DNA of 64,000 bases, from assembly GCA_028641055.1 (NCBI GenBank), contig CM054060.1:293990660-294054659 (forward strand), written 5' to 3'. The notes under the pieces are model-generated. The model saw only the letters and a program-made list of their open reading frames with translations, searched no databases and had not been told where the DNA came from. This DNA comes from Alopecurus myosuroides (lineage: Eukaryota > Streptophyta > Magnoliopsida > Poales > Poaceae). How positions within the stretch are numbered: position 1 is the first letter of the stretch; each line of letters starts with the position of its first letter. The position numbers were made by a program, and so were the translations under genes. Positions 1 to 11,700 of the stretch are shown one piece after another.

Positions 1-897
1 AGCATTTGTTTTCTGTTTTGAACATTTCAAATTGTTTCAAAATTCAAATTCAAACAACTCCTTTTTAAATTTGGTTAAATTTATAACTAATCCAAACTTA
101 ATTCAAATAACACAAATAAAATATGTTTTCCATGCTAAATTGAACCACTTTTCAAAATATAAACTTTGTATCATGTTTTGAATAATTAAAATTGGTTAAA
201 TAATTTAAACCTTGTTTAAATCTTTTAAATTTGCTAAGTTCATAACTTGCTCAAATTAAATTATTTTTGAACTTAAAAAATATGCTTTCAAACCAGGAAA
301 GTATAATCTTTTCAAATATGAATTTTATTAAATGTTTTGAACAACTAAAAATTCAAATAAATTCATACTTGAATTAAATTCATTTAAATCTTGTTTAAAC
401 TTGTTTAATTCATAAGTAATTCATCTTAAATCCTTTTTCAATAATTGAAACATGTATTCCACCTAAATTTTTGTGTTCTTTCTAAATATGAATTTTGTTA
501 TCTATTTTGAACACTTAAAATTGGTGAAAACAACAAATGCTTGTGTAACACCTTTAAGAAGCAAATTTTCATAACTTAATACACAAAATTCCAAACTTGG
601 TAAACTTTATTTCAAATTGGATCTATTGTTGTTTTCTTTTTGTTTTCCTCATCCATGCATCATGCTAATCCACTTTCACCTGTTGGTTAGTTGTAGAACA
701 ATTATTTCAACCTAAATTCATGGGCTTTCCATATGCAACCCAAATTGCATAGGGGTCCATTTAATTAAGTTACCATGTCAACTAGCTTACCTTTGATGCA
801 TCAATTAAATTGTCATGCATCATGCCATGATTGTGCATGATGCTATGTTATTGATTGCTTGTCTCTCTGCGTTGTTTGTTTGCTTCTTCTCGAATAG

Positions 898-975
898 ACG
901 ACGACGTTGAGACAGACGAGGTTTACGACACTACTTCTGAGGAGTTAGCTCAGTACCAGGCTGCTGAGTTTGCAG
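898..975 (+). other. Exon-like acidic coding segment inside the LTR (first of a pair)
   Basis: A pyrimidine-rich stretch ending in ag (896-897) precedes a 78-bp open segment rich in Asp and Glu. It ends in the consensus GC-type donor ag|gcaagt at 975/976 with one leftover base. The partner segment at 2200-2264 starts with two bases, so joining the two keeps frame and makes an Asp codon at the junction. The 3' LTR has the same segment at 11254-11331 with one residue change (Gln to Glu). I see the sequence and the phase match; that it is spliced and translated is inference. No upstream coding exon was identified. Confidence 0.45.
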
Positions 976-2199
976 GCAAGTATTCACTCACATGAACCAT
1001 TGTGTTCCTCTTCACATTGGATACCGATACTTTCCGTTGTCTATTCTGCTAGCCTTATGAATCGTTGCTTGTGTTACGATCCTATCACATGTTATCCTTT
1101 AACCCTGATATAGCCTCACCTCCACACCTATAACCCCGTTGCTTGTTGCCCGTGTCTTACTAGCATGCTTAGGGTTGTTTCTGCTCGAGTCTGTTGCCCG
1201 TTACTTTCTGTTACCATATTTTATTTTGTTCTGGGGCTCGATGTTTAAACAACAATCTTGCTAATGTGATGGTTAATAATAATTTGATGATAAGGCACCG
1301 GCAGGAGGCCCGGCGTGGTTTTGAGGCCTGCTAGTGTCGACCCTAATTAGGAAAAGGGTCTTGTCTACTGATCCATGATGGGCGCACTAACCGCATGTGG
1401 GAAGCGTGTATGGGCGCCCCCCTCAATTTGATTCGATTCGCATCTCATCCAAATCGCCACACTTAGTTCGGGCTTTCCATTTGATGCACTCATATGCAGG
1501 TACGAACCCGAGGCCAGGGTGGAACTTTTGTAGTCGGCATTTAGGGCGGCGTGGTCTTAGAGTGCTATGAGGGTCCCCCTTTTCTTCGTGGGGGCTCGAT
1601 TAGCCGCGCACGCACATCACGTGGTTCTTTGGGCTTGATGCGAAGAAGAGTTGAGTTGTGTTGAGTGCCTCGCTTGGTGGAAGTGCATTTCCATCCTGGC
1701 GGGGTATTCTTACGTGTACGGCCAAATTGGTGCACCCCTGCAGGGTTAAATCTTCTCGAGAAGCCGTGTTTTCCGCGGTTATGGATGACTTGGTGAAAGT
1801 ACTGGCTAACAAGTACTCAGAACAACTTACACCTAACTAATGATAACTTGACTAGTAATAGTCTTATTGACACAATAAGTTGAACCATCATTAATCCAAC
1901 TGTTTGAGTTATCCTCGGATTGCTTCTTTGGATAAGGGGCGAGATCCAGGATGGGTTTGTTTGAGGTTAGTTATAGTTGGTTACGATACGCTATCTTATC
2001 CCCTTTCTTTTAGCCGGAAGTTGTAGCATGTTTCTGTAGTTGGTTAGAGCAGCCTGCTGCCGCACTTTTGTATCACCTATTTCTTCCGTTGGACCCAGAG
2101 CATCTGTACTTGGTGTTGCCGGGTACACTATGGTATCTTGTGAGTCTTGCTTGCCAGTACGTTTATGTACTGACCCCTTTGGGGCTGTGGTTTCCGCAG

Positions 2200-2264
2200 A
2201 CTACGTTCCCGAGGATCCCCATGGTGGCTACTACGTGGAGTATGACGAGGCTGCTGACGAGTAG
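2200..2264 (+). other. Exon-like acidic coding segment inside the LTR (second of a pair, with stop)
   Basis: This follows tttccgcag (acceptor at 2198-2199) and reads on to a tag at 2262-2264, ending in an acidic tail (EYDEAADE). It is conserved in the 3' LTR at 12554-12618 with no change in this part. The solo LTR at 35787-40274 has a similarly placed short acidic end (SDVDIDE then stop) near 39620, which suggests a shared layout among related LTR families. Confidence 0.4.
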
Positions 2265-2736
2265 ATAGCGGACCCGGGCAGGATCCGAGACATCGTGGAT
2301 GGGCTCCGTCTTTTCGTTTCCGGCCTCTTAGGCCTATTTGGATCTTGTCTGTACTCAGACACTTTGGATGCTTCCGCTGTGTTGTAATGATGAATTGTTG
2401 GGACATGTGTCCTCTGGATGACTGTATTTGCTATCTCTGCTCTAGTGAGAGCTATTTGCAACTTATTTCAATCTTTTGTGTCTTAGAGATATGTTGTGAT
2501 ATCAGTTGTTCTAATGCCATTGACGTACCATGTGTGTATGTTATGAAGTACGTCAACGGAAGTGTCCTGATTTCTATGGGATGGTTTGCGCAGACAATGG
2601 ATAGTAGAGAATGGTTGTCACACGTTTACGTGTTGGCCTGCTCATATTGAGATGCGGGTGCCGGTATGCCCCGTAAGCCATTTGTTCTATTATTTAGCGG
2701 ACTGTGAGTATCCCCTAGAAGTCCGGGTGCGACAAA

Positions 2737-2749
2737 TGGTATCAGAGCC
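2737..2749 (+). other. Primer binding site, tRNA-iMet type
   Basis: The sequence tggtatcagagcc starts two bases after the 5' LTR end. This is the common plant retrotransposon site complementary to the 3' end of initiator tRNA-Met, and it fixes the LTR boundary at 2734 and the plus orientation. Confidence 0.93.
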
Positions 2750-3275
2750 TGTCTGCCTGTAGGATCCCTTTTACTGGTCGCAGTTGAGTCTAGAAACTAT
2801 TTTGTAGCTATATAGGAAAAATGAACCGTGAGAGTAGGAATTCTGTTCTTTTATTTCTTTCCCCACCCACCCTCCCTTTTCTGGTAAGGAAGTGCAACGT
2901 TGTTTTCTCTCCTCATCTAAACTTTCAAGTTAGGATTTCGCGTATCCTGGTTTCTCTAGGATAGTTATATCTACTAGACCATAGGAATGGAGGTGGTTGT
3001 GACATGATTTATCATGTTGCCTACTCACGATTGAGAACGGAGGCGTGTAAGCCCCGGAAGCAGATCCTCTATTCCTTAAGCAGTAGATATTGATCCTTTA
3101 GAAGCCCGGATGGGTTCTCCGTAGTACCTCAGGAGTGTTTTGGTCTCGTGTTTCCCGTTGTTGCTTCGATATCCTGTTCTTCTCAACATCCTTTTCGTCC
3201 GTTGAAACCTTGTTGTTGCTTTCAACTTCAGTTCTTCTACCGGCGTCTAATCAAAACTTCCCCGATCATCTGCAG

Positions 3276-4091
3276 ATGGATCTCAGGTTCTACCCGCAGG
3301 TGGTTCGTATGACTCGTTGCGAGAGCACTGCCGGTTATCCGGAGATGCTGAGAGACATGGTCACTTTTCTGGGTTTCCGTTGGGCACCAGAGTACCAGGT
3401 CTACGAGCAGCATCGAGAGTTTGACCAGACCTACTACCAGGCTATCGTCTACATTCTGTCAGATGATGGCATGAGCGTAGTCCACCGCTACGAGGCAGTA
3501 AGTTCCACAGTGGATATGGCTGTGCAGCAGGCAGCTTATGTGAGTCTCACCGTCCTTCGTGCTGACTACTGGGGATTTGACGATTCCATCTATCGCCACA
3601 TCCCCCGTGGTTACATCACTTCGGAGGGAGCTCATTTCACTCTCTACGACAACTTGGATGTCTACGAGCATGATAACTCCAGTCTGCACACCACCGCTCA
3701 GTTTGTGAGGCACAGTGACGCAGTTGCCAGCACACTATCTCAGGAGTTGGCTTCAGTCAGAGAGTAGCTCTACCTTGCTTTGACTCGTCTGGAGACTTAC
3801 ACCACAGACTTTGTCGGAGATGAGCGCTTTGCACGTTTCGATCAGCCAGTTGGTCGTCGTCTGCCAGATGCTGGAGGTTACGAGCCGATCAGAGGTCCAC
3901 TCCTCAACCTCGGTGCTGGTTACACTGGGATTCCACGCTTTGGAGCACAGGGAGTCGACACTATGTACTTCACCACACCTAGAGTCGCTCTCAGACCACG
4001 TCAGATCTATGTGGATCGTCGTTCTACCTACTTTCGTGGGCGTGCTCCTCACCGTACCTCTCGCCGTACTCCTAGTCGCCGTCCTGCGTGA
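3276..4091 (+). pseudogene. Extra open frame between PBS and gag (hypothetical, one internal stop)
   Basis: One frame is open from an ATG at 3276 to a stop at 4089-4091, interrupted only by a tag at 3765-3767 (after SVRE). The frame is also open upstream from 3135. The protein would be about 270 residues: the first 160 rich in Tyr, Asp and aromatic residues, the last 100 basic with an Arg/Ser/Pro-rich end (HRTSRRTPSRRP). It lies between the primer site and gag, where the core gag-pol layout has no gene. I do not recognise a domain. The length and the fact that one codon change would open it suggest a real element-encoded protein rather than chance. Function is unknown; nothing in the sequence shows an envelope (no signal peptide or membrane segment). 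Confidence 0.5.
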
Positions 4092-4300
4092 TGAGCATGG
4101 GAGTACCGATGTACCCATTCTTAGCTATGTTTAATTATCCTTTGGCATTCGAACCATTTGTGGTGTGTTGGATATTCTGATGTATTTGAACATGTGATGA
4201 TGTACCTGTTGGTTATCTATTCATGCGGCGGAATATTCTCTCTTTCGGATTCCAAGTCTATCCTAGTCTATTGTTGTGCTAAAATGCATTTCCATTCAGG

Positions 4301-5270
4301 ATGCCGCCAACAAGGAACAACCCGCCCGAGCCACCACCAATCACGAAGCTGTTGACTCAGATGACCCAAGTCATGGCACAGATGGCCCAGTTTCAGACTA
4401 ATCAGCACAACAACCAGACGGCTCCACGGGTCAGCATCAAGGAGTTCCTCAGTATGGGTCTGAGAGCTTTCGTGGCCACACGCGAGCCTTTGGATGCCGA
4501 TGACTGGATCCGTGAGATAGCTAAGGCTCTAGAGATTGCTCACGTTGCTGAGGAAGACAAGGTCAAGTATGCATCCTATCTGCTGAAGGGCCAGGCAGCT
4601 ACTTGGTGGGAAAACTACCAGGCCATGAGAGCTGGCTTTCCAATCAACTGGAATTGTTTCAAGGAAGCTTTCCTGAAGCACCACATTCCAGATGGTCTCA
4701 TGGAAAGGATGCGTGAAGAGTTTTGCTCACTCAAGCAGGGCAAGCTGGACGTCATCGGCTATCAGAGTGAGTTCAATCGCCTCGCTCGTTACGCTGGTGA
4801 TGAGGTGTCCACTGAGGCTAAGAAGATGGCAAGGTTCCGTAGAGGTTTTAACCCGGAACTCAAGTACGCCCTCACCAATATCAAGGCCAACAACTTCGAG
4901 GAGCTCGTTAACACCGCGCTCAATGAAGAAAATGGGCGAAGGCGTTCGAGGAGTCTCGCAAGCACTCGCGTGAGGGTGGTTCCTCCTCCAACATGACCAC
5001 CCCTCCGCAGAAGCGCCGCATCTGGGTGCCAAATGGTGCTGTCACTCGGGCTCCATACGCCCAAGCTTCTCCAGGCTTCGCTCCCCGCCCACCCAACCCT
5101 GCTCAGATGCATGATCAGAGGGCTTCGATGGGGCAGCCAAGGCCAGGGCCTCCTCGTGTCATCACTTGCTACAAGTGCAAGCAGACGGGGCACTACGCTG
5201 ACAAGTGCACGCAGAGGCAGCTACCTCCACCACCACCTCGTCCCAACACAAACCAGGCAATGGTGCGCGC
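4301..5270 (+). pseudogene. gag of the Tekay-type element (frameshifted)
   Basis: Capsid-nucleocapsid protein that would assemble the cytoplasmic virus-like particle. The ATG at 4301 opens a frame with a Pro/Gln-rich N-terminus, then the retrotransposon gag core (ATWWENYQAM, with LDADDWIREI upstream), up to about 4930. A one-base loss near 4940 (gggcgaaggcg) shifts the frame; the remainder continues at 4993-5270 in the next frame and holds a CCHC zinc knuckle, [14 protein letters not shown] (CX2CX4HX4C), at about 5170-5210. A second shift near 5270 leads into the protease frame. The length of about 320 residues is normal for the clade. It is a pseudogene as it stands, though the damage is small. 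Confidence 0.88.
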
Positions 5271-8200
5271 TCCCCGCCTAAGGCCTTCAACTCCAACAAC
5301 AGGCCTGTCGGGAGGACCGCAAGGGTGAATCATGTCAAGATCGACAAAGCTGAGGAAGCTCCTGACGTCGTTCTCGGTACATTTCCCGTAAACTCTATTC
5401 CAGCTAAAGTGTTGTTTGATACCGGAGCATCACATTCTTTCGTGTCAAAGATCTTTGCGACAGCAATTAAACTCCCCTTTGTTGGTTTGGGTTCCCCGCT
5501 AGTAGTAAACTCCCCTGGAGCAACTATGCAAACGTCTAAGATCAGTCACATAAATCAAATCCTAATTGGAGGCCACACATTCCTTGCTTCTCTCATACTG
5601 CTTGGCAATTCTGACATTGATGTCATTCTTGGTATGGATTGGCTGAAGGCCAATAAAGCTAGAATTGATTGTGCTCAGAAGTCAATAACTTTGTTCCACC
5701 CTTCTGGCCAGATAGTCTATTCTCCAAATGAATCAAGTTCCATTCAGCTATGCAACCTTGATGCAAAACCTCTACCTTCGCTTGAAAATGTTCCGGTGGT
5801 TTGCGAATTCCCTGACGTCTTTCCAGAAGAGTTGCCAGGGATGCCTCCGGACAGAGCTGTTGAGTTCGTGATCGAACTTGAACCAGGTACTGCTCCAATC
5901 TCTAAGCATCCATACAAGATAGCTCCTCCTAAACTGAAACTGTTAAAGGAGCAAATCGATATGTACATGGAGAAAGGTTACATTCAACCTAGTTCCTCGG
6001 CTTGGGGTTGCCCAACTCTGTTCGTTGCAAAGAAGGATCACACAAAGAGACTCGTTGTTGACTATCGTCCTCTTAACGAGAAAACCATCAAAAACAAGTA
6101 TCCAATTCCTCGAATCGATGATCTTTTTGATCAACTTGCTGGAGCCTCAATATTCTCCAAGTTGGACTTGAGAATGGGTTACCATCAAATAAAGATCAGA
6201 AAAGAGGATATTCCAAAGACAGCTTTCACCACTCGCTACGGTCTATATGAATTCACCGTCATGTCCTTTGGTCTCACCAATGCACCGGCGACATTCTCTC
6301 GACTCATGAATTCTGTCTTCCATGAATACCTCGACAAGTTCGTTGTGGTATATCTCGATGACATTCTTGTCTACTCAAAATCTGAGGAAGAGCATGAAGA
6401 ACACCTTCGTCTCACTCTCACGAAACTTTGCGAGCATCGTCTATATGCCAAATTCTCCAAATGTGAGTTCTGGATTCCAGAAGTTGCTTACCTGGGTCAT
6501 GTCATCTCAGCCAAGGGCATAGCCATTTATCCAGAAAAGGTTAAAGCAATTGTTGAGTGGAAACCTCCAAAGACGGTGAAGCAAGTTAGAAGTTTTCTTG
6601 GCTTGGCTAGCTATTGCCGTCGTTTCGTCCAAAACTTCTCCAAGATTGCCAAACCTCTCACTGATCTCACAAAGAAGGACAAGAAGTTCGTTTGGTCTCC
6701 ATAATGTGATGAAAGTTTCAATCTCCTGAAGACTAAACTCACTTCTACACCAGTTCTGGTTGGCCCAGATCCTACCAAACCTTTCCAGATATTCTGTGAT
6801 GCTTCTCTCCAAGGTCTAGGTGCAGTTCTTATGCAAGAACGTTAAGTTGCGGCTTATGCTTCACGTCAGTTGAACGCACATGAGCTCAATTATCCCACAC
6901 ATGACCTTGAACTTGCAGCAGTTGTGTTTGCTCTCAAGAAATGGAGGCAATACTTGTTGGGTAATCGCACTGAAATCTTTTCCGATCATAAGAGTCTGAA
7001 ATACATCTTCACTTAACCAGATCTAAACCTCAGGCAAAGGAGATGGATTGAAAAGATTAAAGACTTTGATCTCACCATTTCTTACACTCCAGGCAAGGCT
7101 AATGTTATGGCCGATGCTCTCAGTCGCAAGTCGTATTGCAATAATCTCATGATCATGGAAAGCCAACCTCCACTTCATGAAGAATTCCAGAAGCTGAACC
7201 TTGGGCTTGTTCCTCAGGGCTATCTTGCAAACTTGACAGCCAGTCCAACTCTCGAGGACAAGATTCGTTCTGAACAACTTCGTGATGCTGAAATCAAGAA
7301 GATGGTAGAACACATCAAAGAAGGCAAGGAGAAATTTAAGTCCTTCTCAGTGGATGACAAGGGAACTGTGTTCTTCGAAGGACGCATTGCAGTTCCTCAA
7401 GTTCAAAGTCTCAAAGATGTCATTCTCAAGGAGGCTCATGAAACTCCTCTCTCCATACACCCTGGAAGTACAAAGATGTACCAGGATCTCAAGACACTGT
7501 ATTGGTGGCCTGACATGAAACGTGAAATTGCTCAATACGTTTCTGAATGCGACGTTTGTCAACGTGTTAAGGCAGTTCATCAGAAAACAGTCGGTCTACT
7601 CCAACCTCTGAAAATCCCTGAGTGGAAGTGGGACATGATTGAAATGGACTTCGTCACTGGGTTTCCAAAGTCCAAGAAGGGCAACGATGCAATCTTCGTT
7701 GTTATTGATCGTCTCACTAAAGTAGCTCACTTCTTTGCTGTCAAAGAAACAATCTCAGCTAGCCAGTTAGCAGAGCTCTACACAGCAAAGATTGTTCCTC
7801 TTCATGGTGTTCCATTGGAAATAAGCTCAGACCGTGGAAGCATATTCACTTCTCATTTCTGGAAAAGCTTTCAAGAATCTTTGGGCACCAAACTTCTGTT
7901 CAGCACAGCCTATAACCCTCAGTCTCAAGGGCAAGTCGAAAGAGTCAATCAGATTCTCGAGGATATGCTCAGAGCATGTGGTCTCTCCTTTGGCATGAAA
8001 TGGGAGGAATGCCTTCCATATGCTGAATTCTCCTACAACAACAGCTTCCAGGCAAGCCTAGGCATGGCACCATTTGAAGCTCTCTATGGCCGCAGATGCA
8101 GGAGTCCAATCAATTGGTCTGGAGCTGGTGAACGTTCACTCTTAGGCCCTGACATTGTTAAGGAAGCCGAAGAGAAAGTTCGTATCATTCGTGACAATCT

Positions 8201-8690
8201 CAAGATTGCTCAGTCTCGTCAGAAAAGCTACTATGACAGCAAGCACAGGGATATGATCTATGCACCTGGTGACAAAGCATATCTCCGTGTAACTCCACTC
8301 AGAGGCACTCATCGTTTTGGTGTCAAAGGAAAGCTTGCACCAAGATACATTGGTCCTTTCAACATTCTCTCAAGGCGTGCGGAAAATGCCTATCGTCTTG
8401 AACTTCCAGAAAAGCTATCCAAGGTGCACGATGTGTTTCACGTGTCACAGCTCAAGAGGTGTTTCAAAGATCCAGATCGTGCAGTTGATCATGATTCCAT
8501 TGAACTGCAAGAAGATCTATCTTATGAGGAGCACCCTATTCGTATTCTCGATGAGACCGAGCGTAAGACTCGCAACAAGAGCACCAAGTTCTTGAAAGTG
8601 CAGTGGTCCCATCATTCCGATAAAGAGGCAACATGGGAGACCGAAGAGGATCTTCGCAAGAAGTATCCGGACCTTTTCACTTCTCAGTAG
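5271..8690 (+). pseudogene. pol of the Tekay-type element: PR-RT-RH-INT-chromodomain, three stops
   Basis: One frame runs from the frameshift near 5270 to the stop at 8688-8690, broken only by three taa codons (6702, 6843, 7014). Domains in order: aspartic protease ([10 protein letters not shown], about 5415-5445); reverse transcriptase with YLDD active site near 6350-6365; RNase H (about 6770-7130, containing two of the stops); integrase with HHCC zinc finger (HPGSTKM...CDVCQ, about 7455-7560), catalytic Asp residues in EMDFVTG and SDRGSIF and Glu in GQVERVNQ; and a C-terminal chromodomain (KFLKVQW, ATWETEEDL, about 8590-8670). The chromodomain reads histone marks and steers insertion in this clade. 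At least two of the stops fit single C-to-T changes of CAA. It cannot make full-length pol without readthrough. Confidence 0.93.
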
Positions 8691-8713
8691 GAATCTCGGG
8701 GCGCGATTCCTTC

Positions 8714-8724
8714 AAGGGGGGGCG
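8714..8724 (+). other. Polypurine tract of the Tekay-type element
   Basis: aaggggggg followed by cg lies just before the 3' LTR start tgtaacatccc at 8728. Plus-strand DNA synthesis normally starts here. It supports the LTR boundary. Confidence 0.75.
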
Positions 8725-8727
8725 TTT

Positions 8728-11700
8728 TGTAACATCCCAAGTATGAAAAACCACCCCTAGAATGTTTTGTTTCTTGTTATATTATTGTTTTGCATCATGA
8801 CATCATCATTGCATTTGTTTTGGAATTTGTTTTCCAATTGTTTTCATCTGTTTTCCTTTGTTTTCCCATTTGAAATTCAAACAATATTCAAATACTTTGT
8901 TTCATACTTGCTCTGTTACAATTTCCAAATAGATATGTTCAAATAAAAAACAGCCATTTGTTTCCATTAAAATAGAAAGCTCAGACTATTAAATTGTTCC
9001 TTTTAATAATTCACTTAATTCAAATTTCATTCAAATTCAATTAAACTTCCAAACAGCAACCTTTTTGAAGTTATGAAAATTACAAAACAAATCAGTCATT
9101 TGTTTCAAATAAACTTGAGGGTTCAAACTATTTAAGTGATTCTTTTTAATTATTCAATTAATATTAAATTCAATCAAATTCAACCAAATTTCAAACAGCA
9201 ACATAATTTAAATTTTGTTGGAAAAAAAAAGTTGTACAATGATGTTTCTGTAATGCCTAACCTATAACAAATTTTTTCCTAATTTTTCTAACCACCAAAA
9301 ACCTCTCTTTTCTTCCTTTTCCATTTCAGCAAAAAAAAAACAGAAAGAAAAATTTAAAAAAGAAACGCAGAGGGAGGCAGCAGGCCCAGCCCAACTAAAC
9401 CCACGGCCTGCTACCCCCTCCCCTTTCTCCCTCCTGTACGACAGCTCATCCGCCGTGTCCACGTCGCCGTACGGAGGATGGGACGGCCGGGAGGCGCTCC
9501 CCTCCTCCTTAAAAACTGCCCCGAGGGCTCCTCCCGTGTCCTAGACCTCCCTCCTTCCTTCCACCTCGCCGCGCCGCCATTTTTCTTCTCCCTCTGCGCC
9601 ACCTCCTCTCTCTGAACCTCACCACCCCGAGCGCCACCGCCTGAACCTCCGATGATCGCCGCCGCGTGGTCCCTCCTTCCCTCCGGTTAGCAGCGGGAAT
9701 CGATCCTCCGTGCTTCCCTCGACCTCATCGACACCGCCGCGGGCACGAAGAGGGACTGGAACGCCGCCGCCATCCTTGCTGTGGCCGCCGTCGACAGTCG
9801 CCGTCGAGCTCGCCTCCTCCTTCTGCCCCTCCCGGTGAGCAGCACGACCACCTTCCTCCCTGTTCCTCTCTGCACGCACGCACCACCCCCTGGCCACCCT
9901 AGCACACGCCCACGTGCACGAGCACGCAGCAGCGAGTCGCAGTTCGCCGCCGGCCACTGTACCGGTGCTGTTGAGTTTCAGTTAACTGAAAAGTTCAGTT
10001 AACGCGCTAACTGAACCTCTTCCTCACTGCACCCCCTTACCTGACAAGCAACGCACAACACCGCAGTGGCAACGCACCCGTGCACGCGCGCTCGAGGCCA
10101 GGGTTCGATCCCTGCCCCCCGGGATTAAATCCCACCTTTTTTCGCGAGGAGCACTGACAGGAGGGGCCCCCTGTCAGCGGCTGTGCACGCACACACGCCA
10201 CCGTGGCCCCAGGGCCCCCTCGTCAGTGGCCAGGCTAGGCCACTGCGAGGTAGAAAATGTTTTCTGCCTATTTCTTTTTAATTTAAGTCCAAAGTAATTA
10301 CAGATTAGTCCCTAAAATCAAAATGCAAATAACTTTTGATTTTCAAATCCAAATAATACAAATGAAATATGTATTCTGCACCAAATTAAATTCTCTACAT
10401 GATTAAAGCATTTGTTTTCTGTTTTGAACATTTCAAATTGTTTCAAAATTCAAATTCAAACAACTCCTTTTTAAATTTGGTTAAATTTATAACTAATCCA
10501 AACTTAATTCAAATAACACAAATAAAATATGTTTTCCATGCTAAATTGAACCACTTTTCCAAATATAAACTTTGTATCTTTTAAATTTGCTAAGTTCATA
10601 ACTTGCTCAAATTAAATTATTTTTGAACTTATAAAATATGTTTTCAAACCAGGAATGTATAATCTTTTCAAATATGAATTTTATTAAATGTTTTGAACAA
10701 CTAAAAATTCAAATAAATTCATACTTGAATTAAATTCATTTAAATCTTGTTTAAACTTGTTTAATTCATAAGTAATTCATCTTAAATCCTTTTTCAATAA
10801 TTGAAACATGTATTCCACCTAAAATTTTGTGTTCTTTCTAAATATGAATTTTGTTATCTATTTTGAACACTTAAAATTGGTGAAAACAACAAATGCTTGT
10901 GTAACACCTTTAAGAAGCAAATTTTCATAACTTAATACACAAAATTCCAAACTTGGTAAACTTTATTTCAAATTGGATCTATTGTTGTTTTATTTTTGTT
11001 TTCCTCATCCATGCATCATGCTAATCCACTTTCACCTGTTGGTTAGTTGTAGAACAATTATTTCAACCTAAATTCATGGGCTTTACATATGCAACCCAAA
11101 TTGCATAGGGGTCCATTTAATTAAGTTACGATGTCAACTAGCTTACCTTTGATGCATCAATTAAATTGTCATGCATCATCCCATGATTGTGCATGATGCC
11201 ATGTTATTGATTGATTGTCTCTCTGCGTTGTTTGTTTGCTTCTTCTCGAATAGACGACGACGTTGAGACAGACGAGGTTTACGACACTACTTCTGAGGAG
11301 TTAGCTCAGTACGAGGCTGCTGAGTTTGCAGGCAAGTATTCACTCACATGAACCATTGTGTTCCTCTCCACATTGGATACCGATACTTTCCGTTGTCTAT
11401 TCTGCTAGCCTTATGAATCGTTGCTTGTGTTACGATCCTATCACATGTTATCCTTTAACCCTGATATAGCCTCACCTCCACACCTATAACCCCGTTGCTT
11501 GTTGTCCGTTTCTTACTAGCATGCTTAGGGTTGTTTCTGCTCGAGTCTGTTGCTCGTTACTTTCTGTTACCATATTTTATTTTGTTCTGGGGCTCGATGT
11601 TTAAACAACACTCTTGCTAATGTGATGGTTAATAATAATTTGATGATAAGGCACCGGCAGGAGGCCCGGCGTGGTTTTGAGGCCTCCTAGTGTCCCCTAA

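Larger units (their letters stand above)
1..2734 (+). repeat. 5' LTR of the Tekay-type element (partial)
   Basis: Position 1 aligns with 10407 of the 3' LTR and similarity runs to the terminal gaca at 2731-2734. An AT-rich first part (1-850) is followed by an exon-like stretch (898-975) and by the segment around 1300-1850 that resembles part of the solo LTR at 39120-39260. The 3' LTR lacks about 50 bp present here near 165-215. Confidence 0.93.

Noticed and set aside
3135..3275. Longer start at 3135 for the extra ORF before gag
   Set aside because: It does not begin with a clear ATG in good context, and the segment is hydrophobic and non-conserved looking; the ATG at 3276 is preferred.
9619..9957. 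Open frames of 60-112 codons on both strands in the LTR GC island
   Set aside because: No domain, Arg/Pro/Ser-biased in all frames, explained by GC content.
10090..10130. ggttcgatcc, a tRNA B-box-like string in the Tekay 3' LTR
   Set aside because: No A box, acceptor stem or cloverleaf could be drawn around it; most likely chance in GC-rich DNA.
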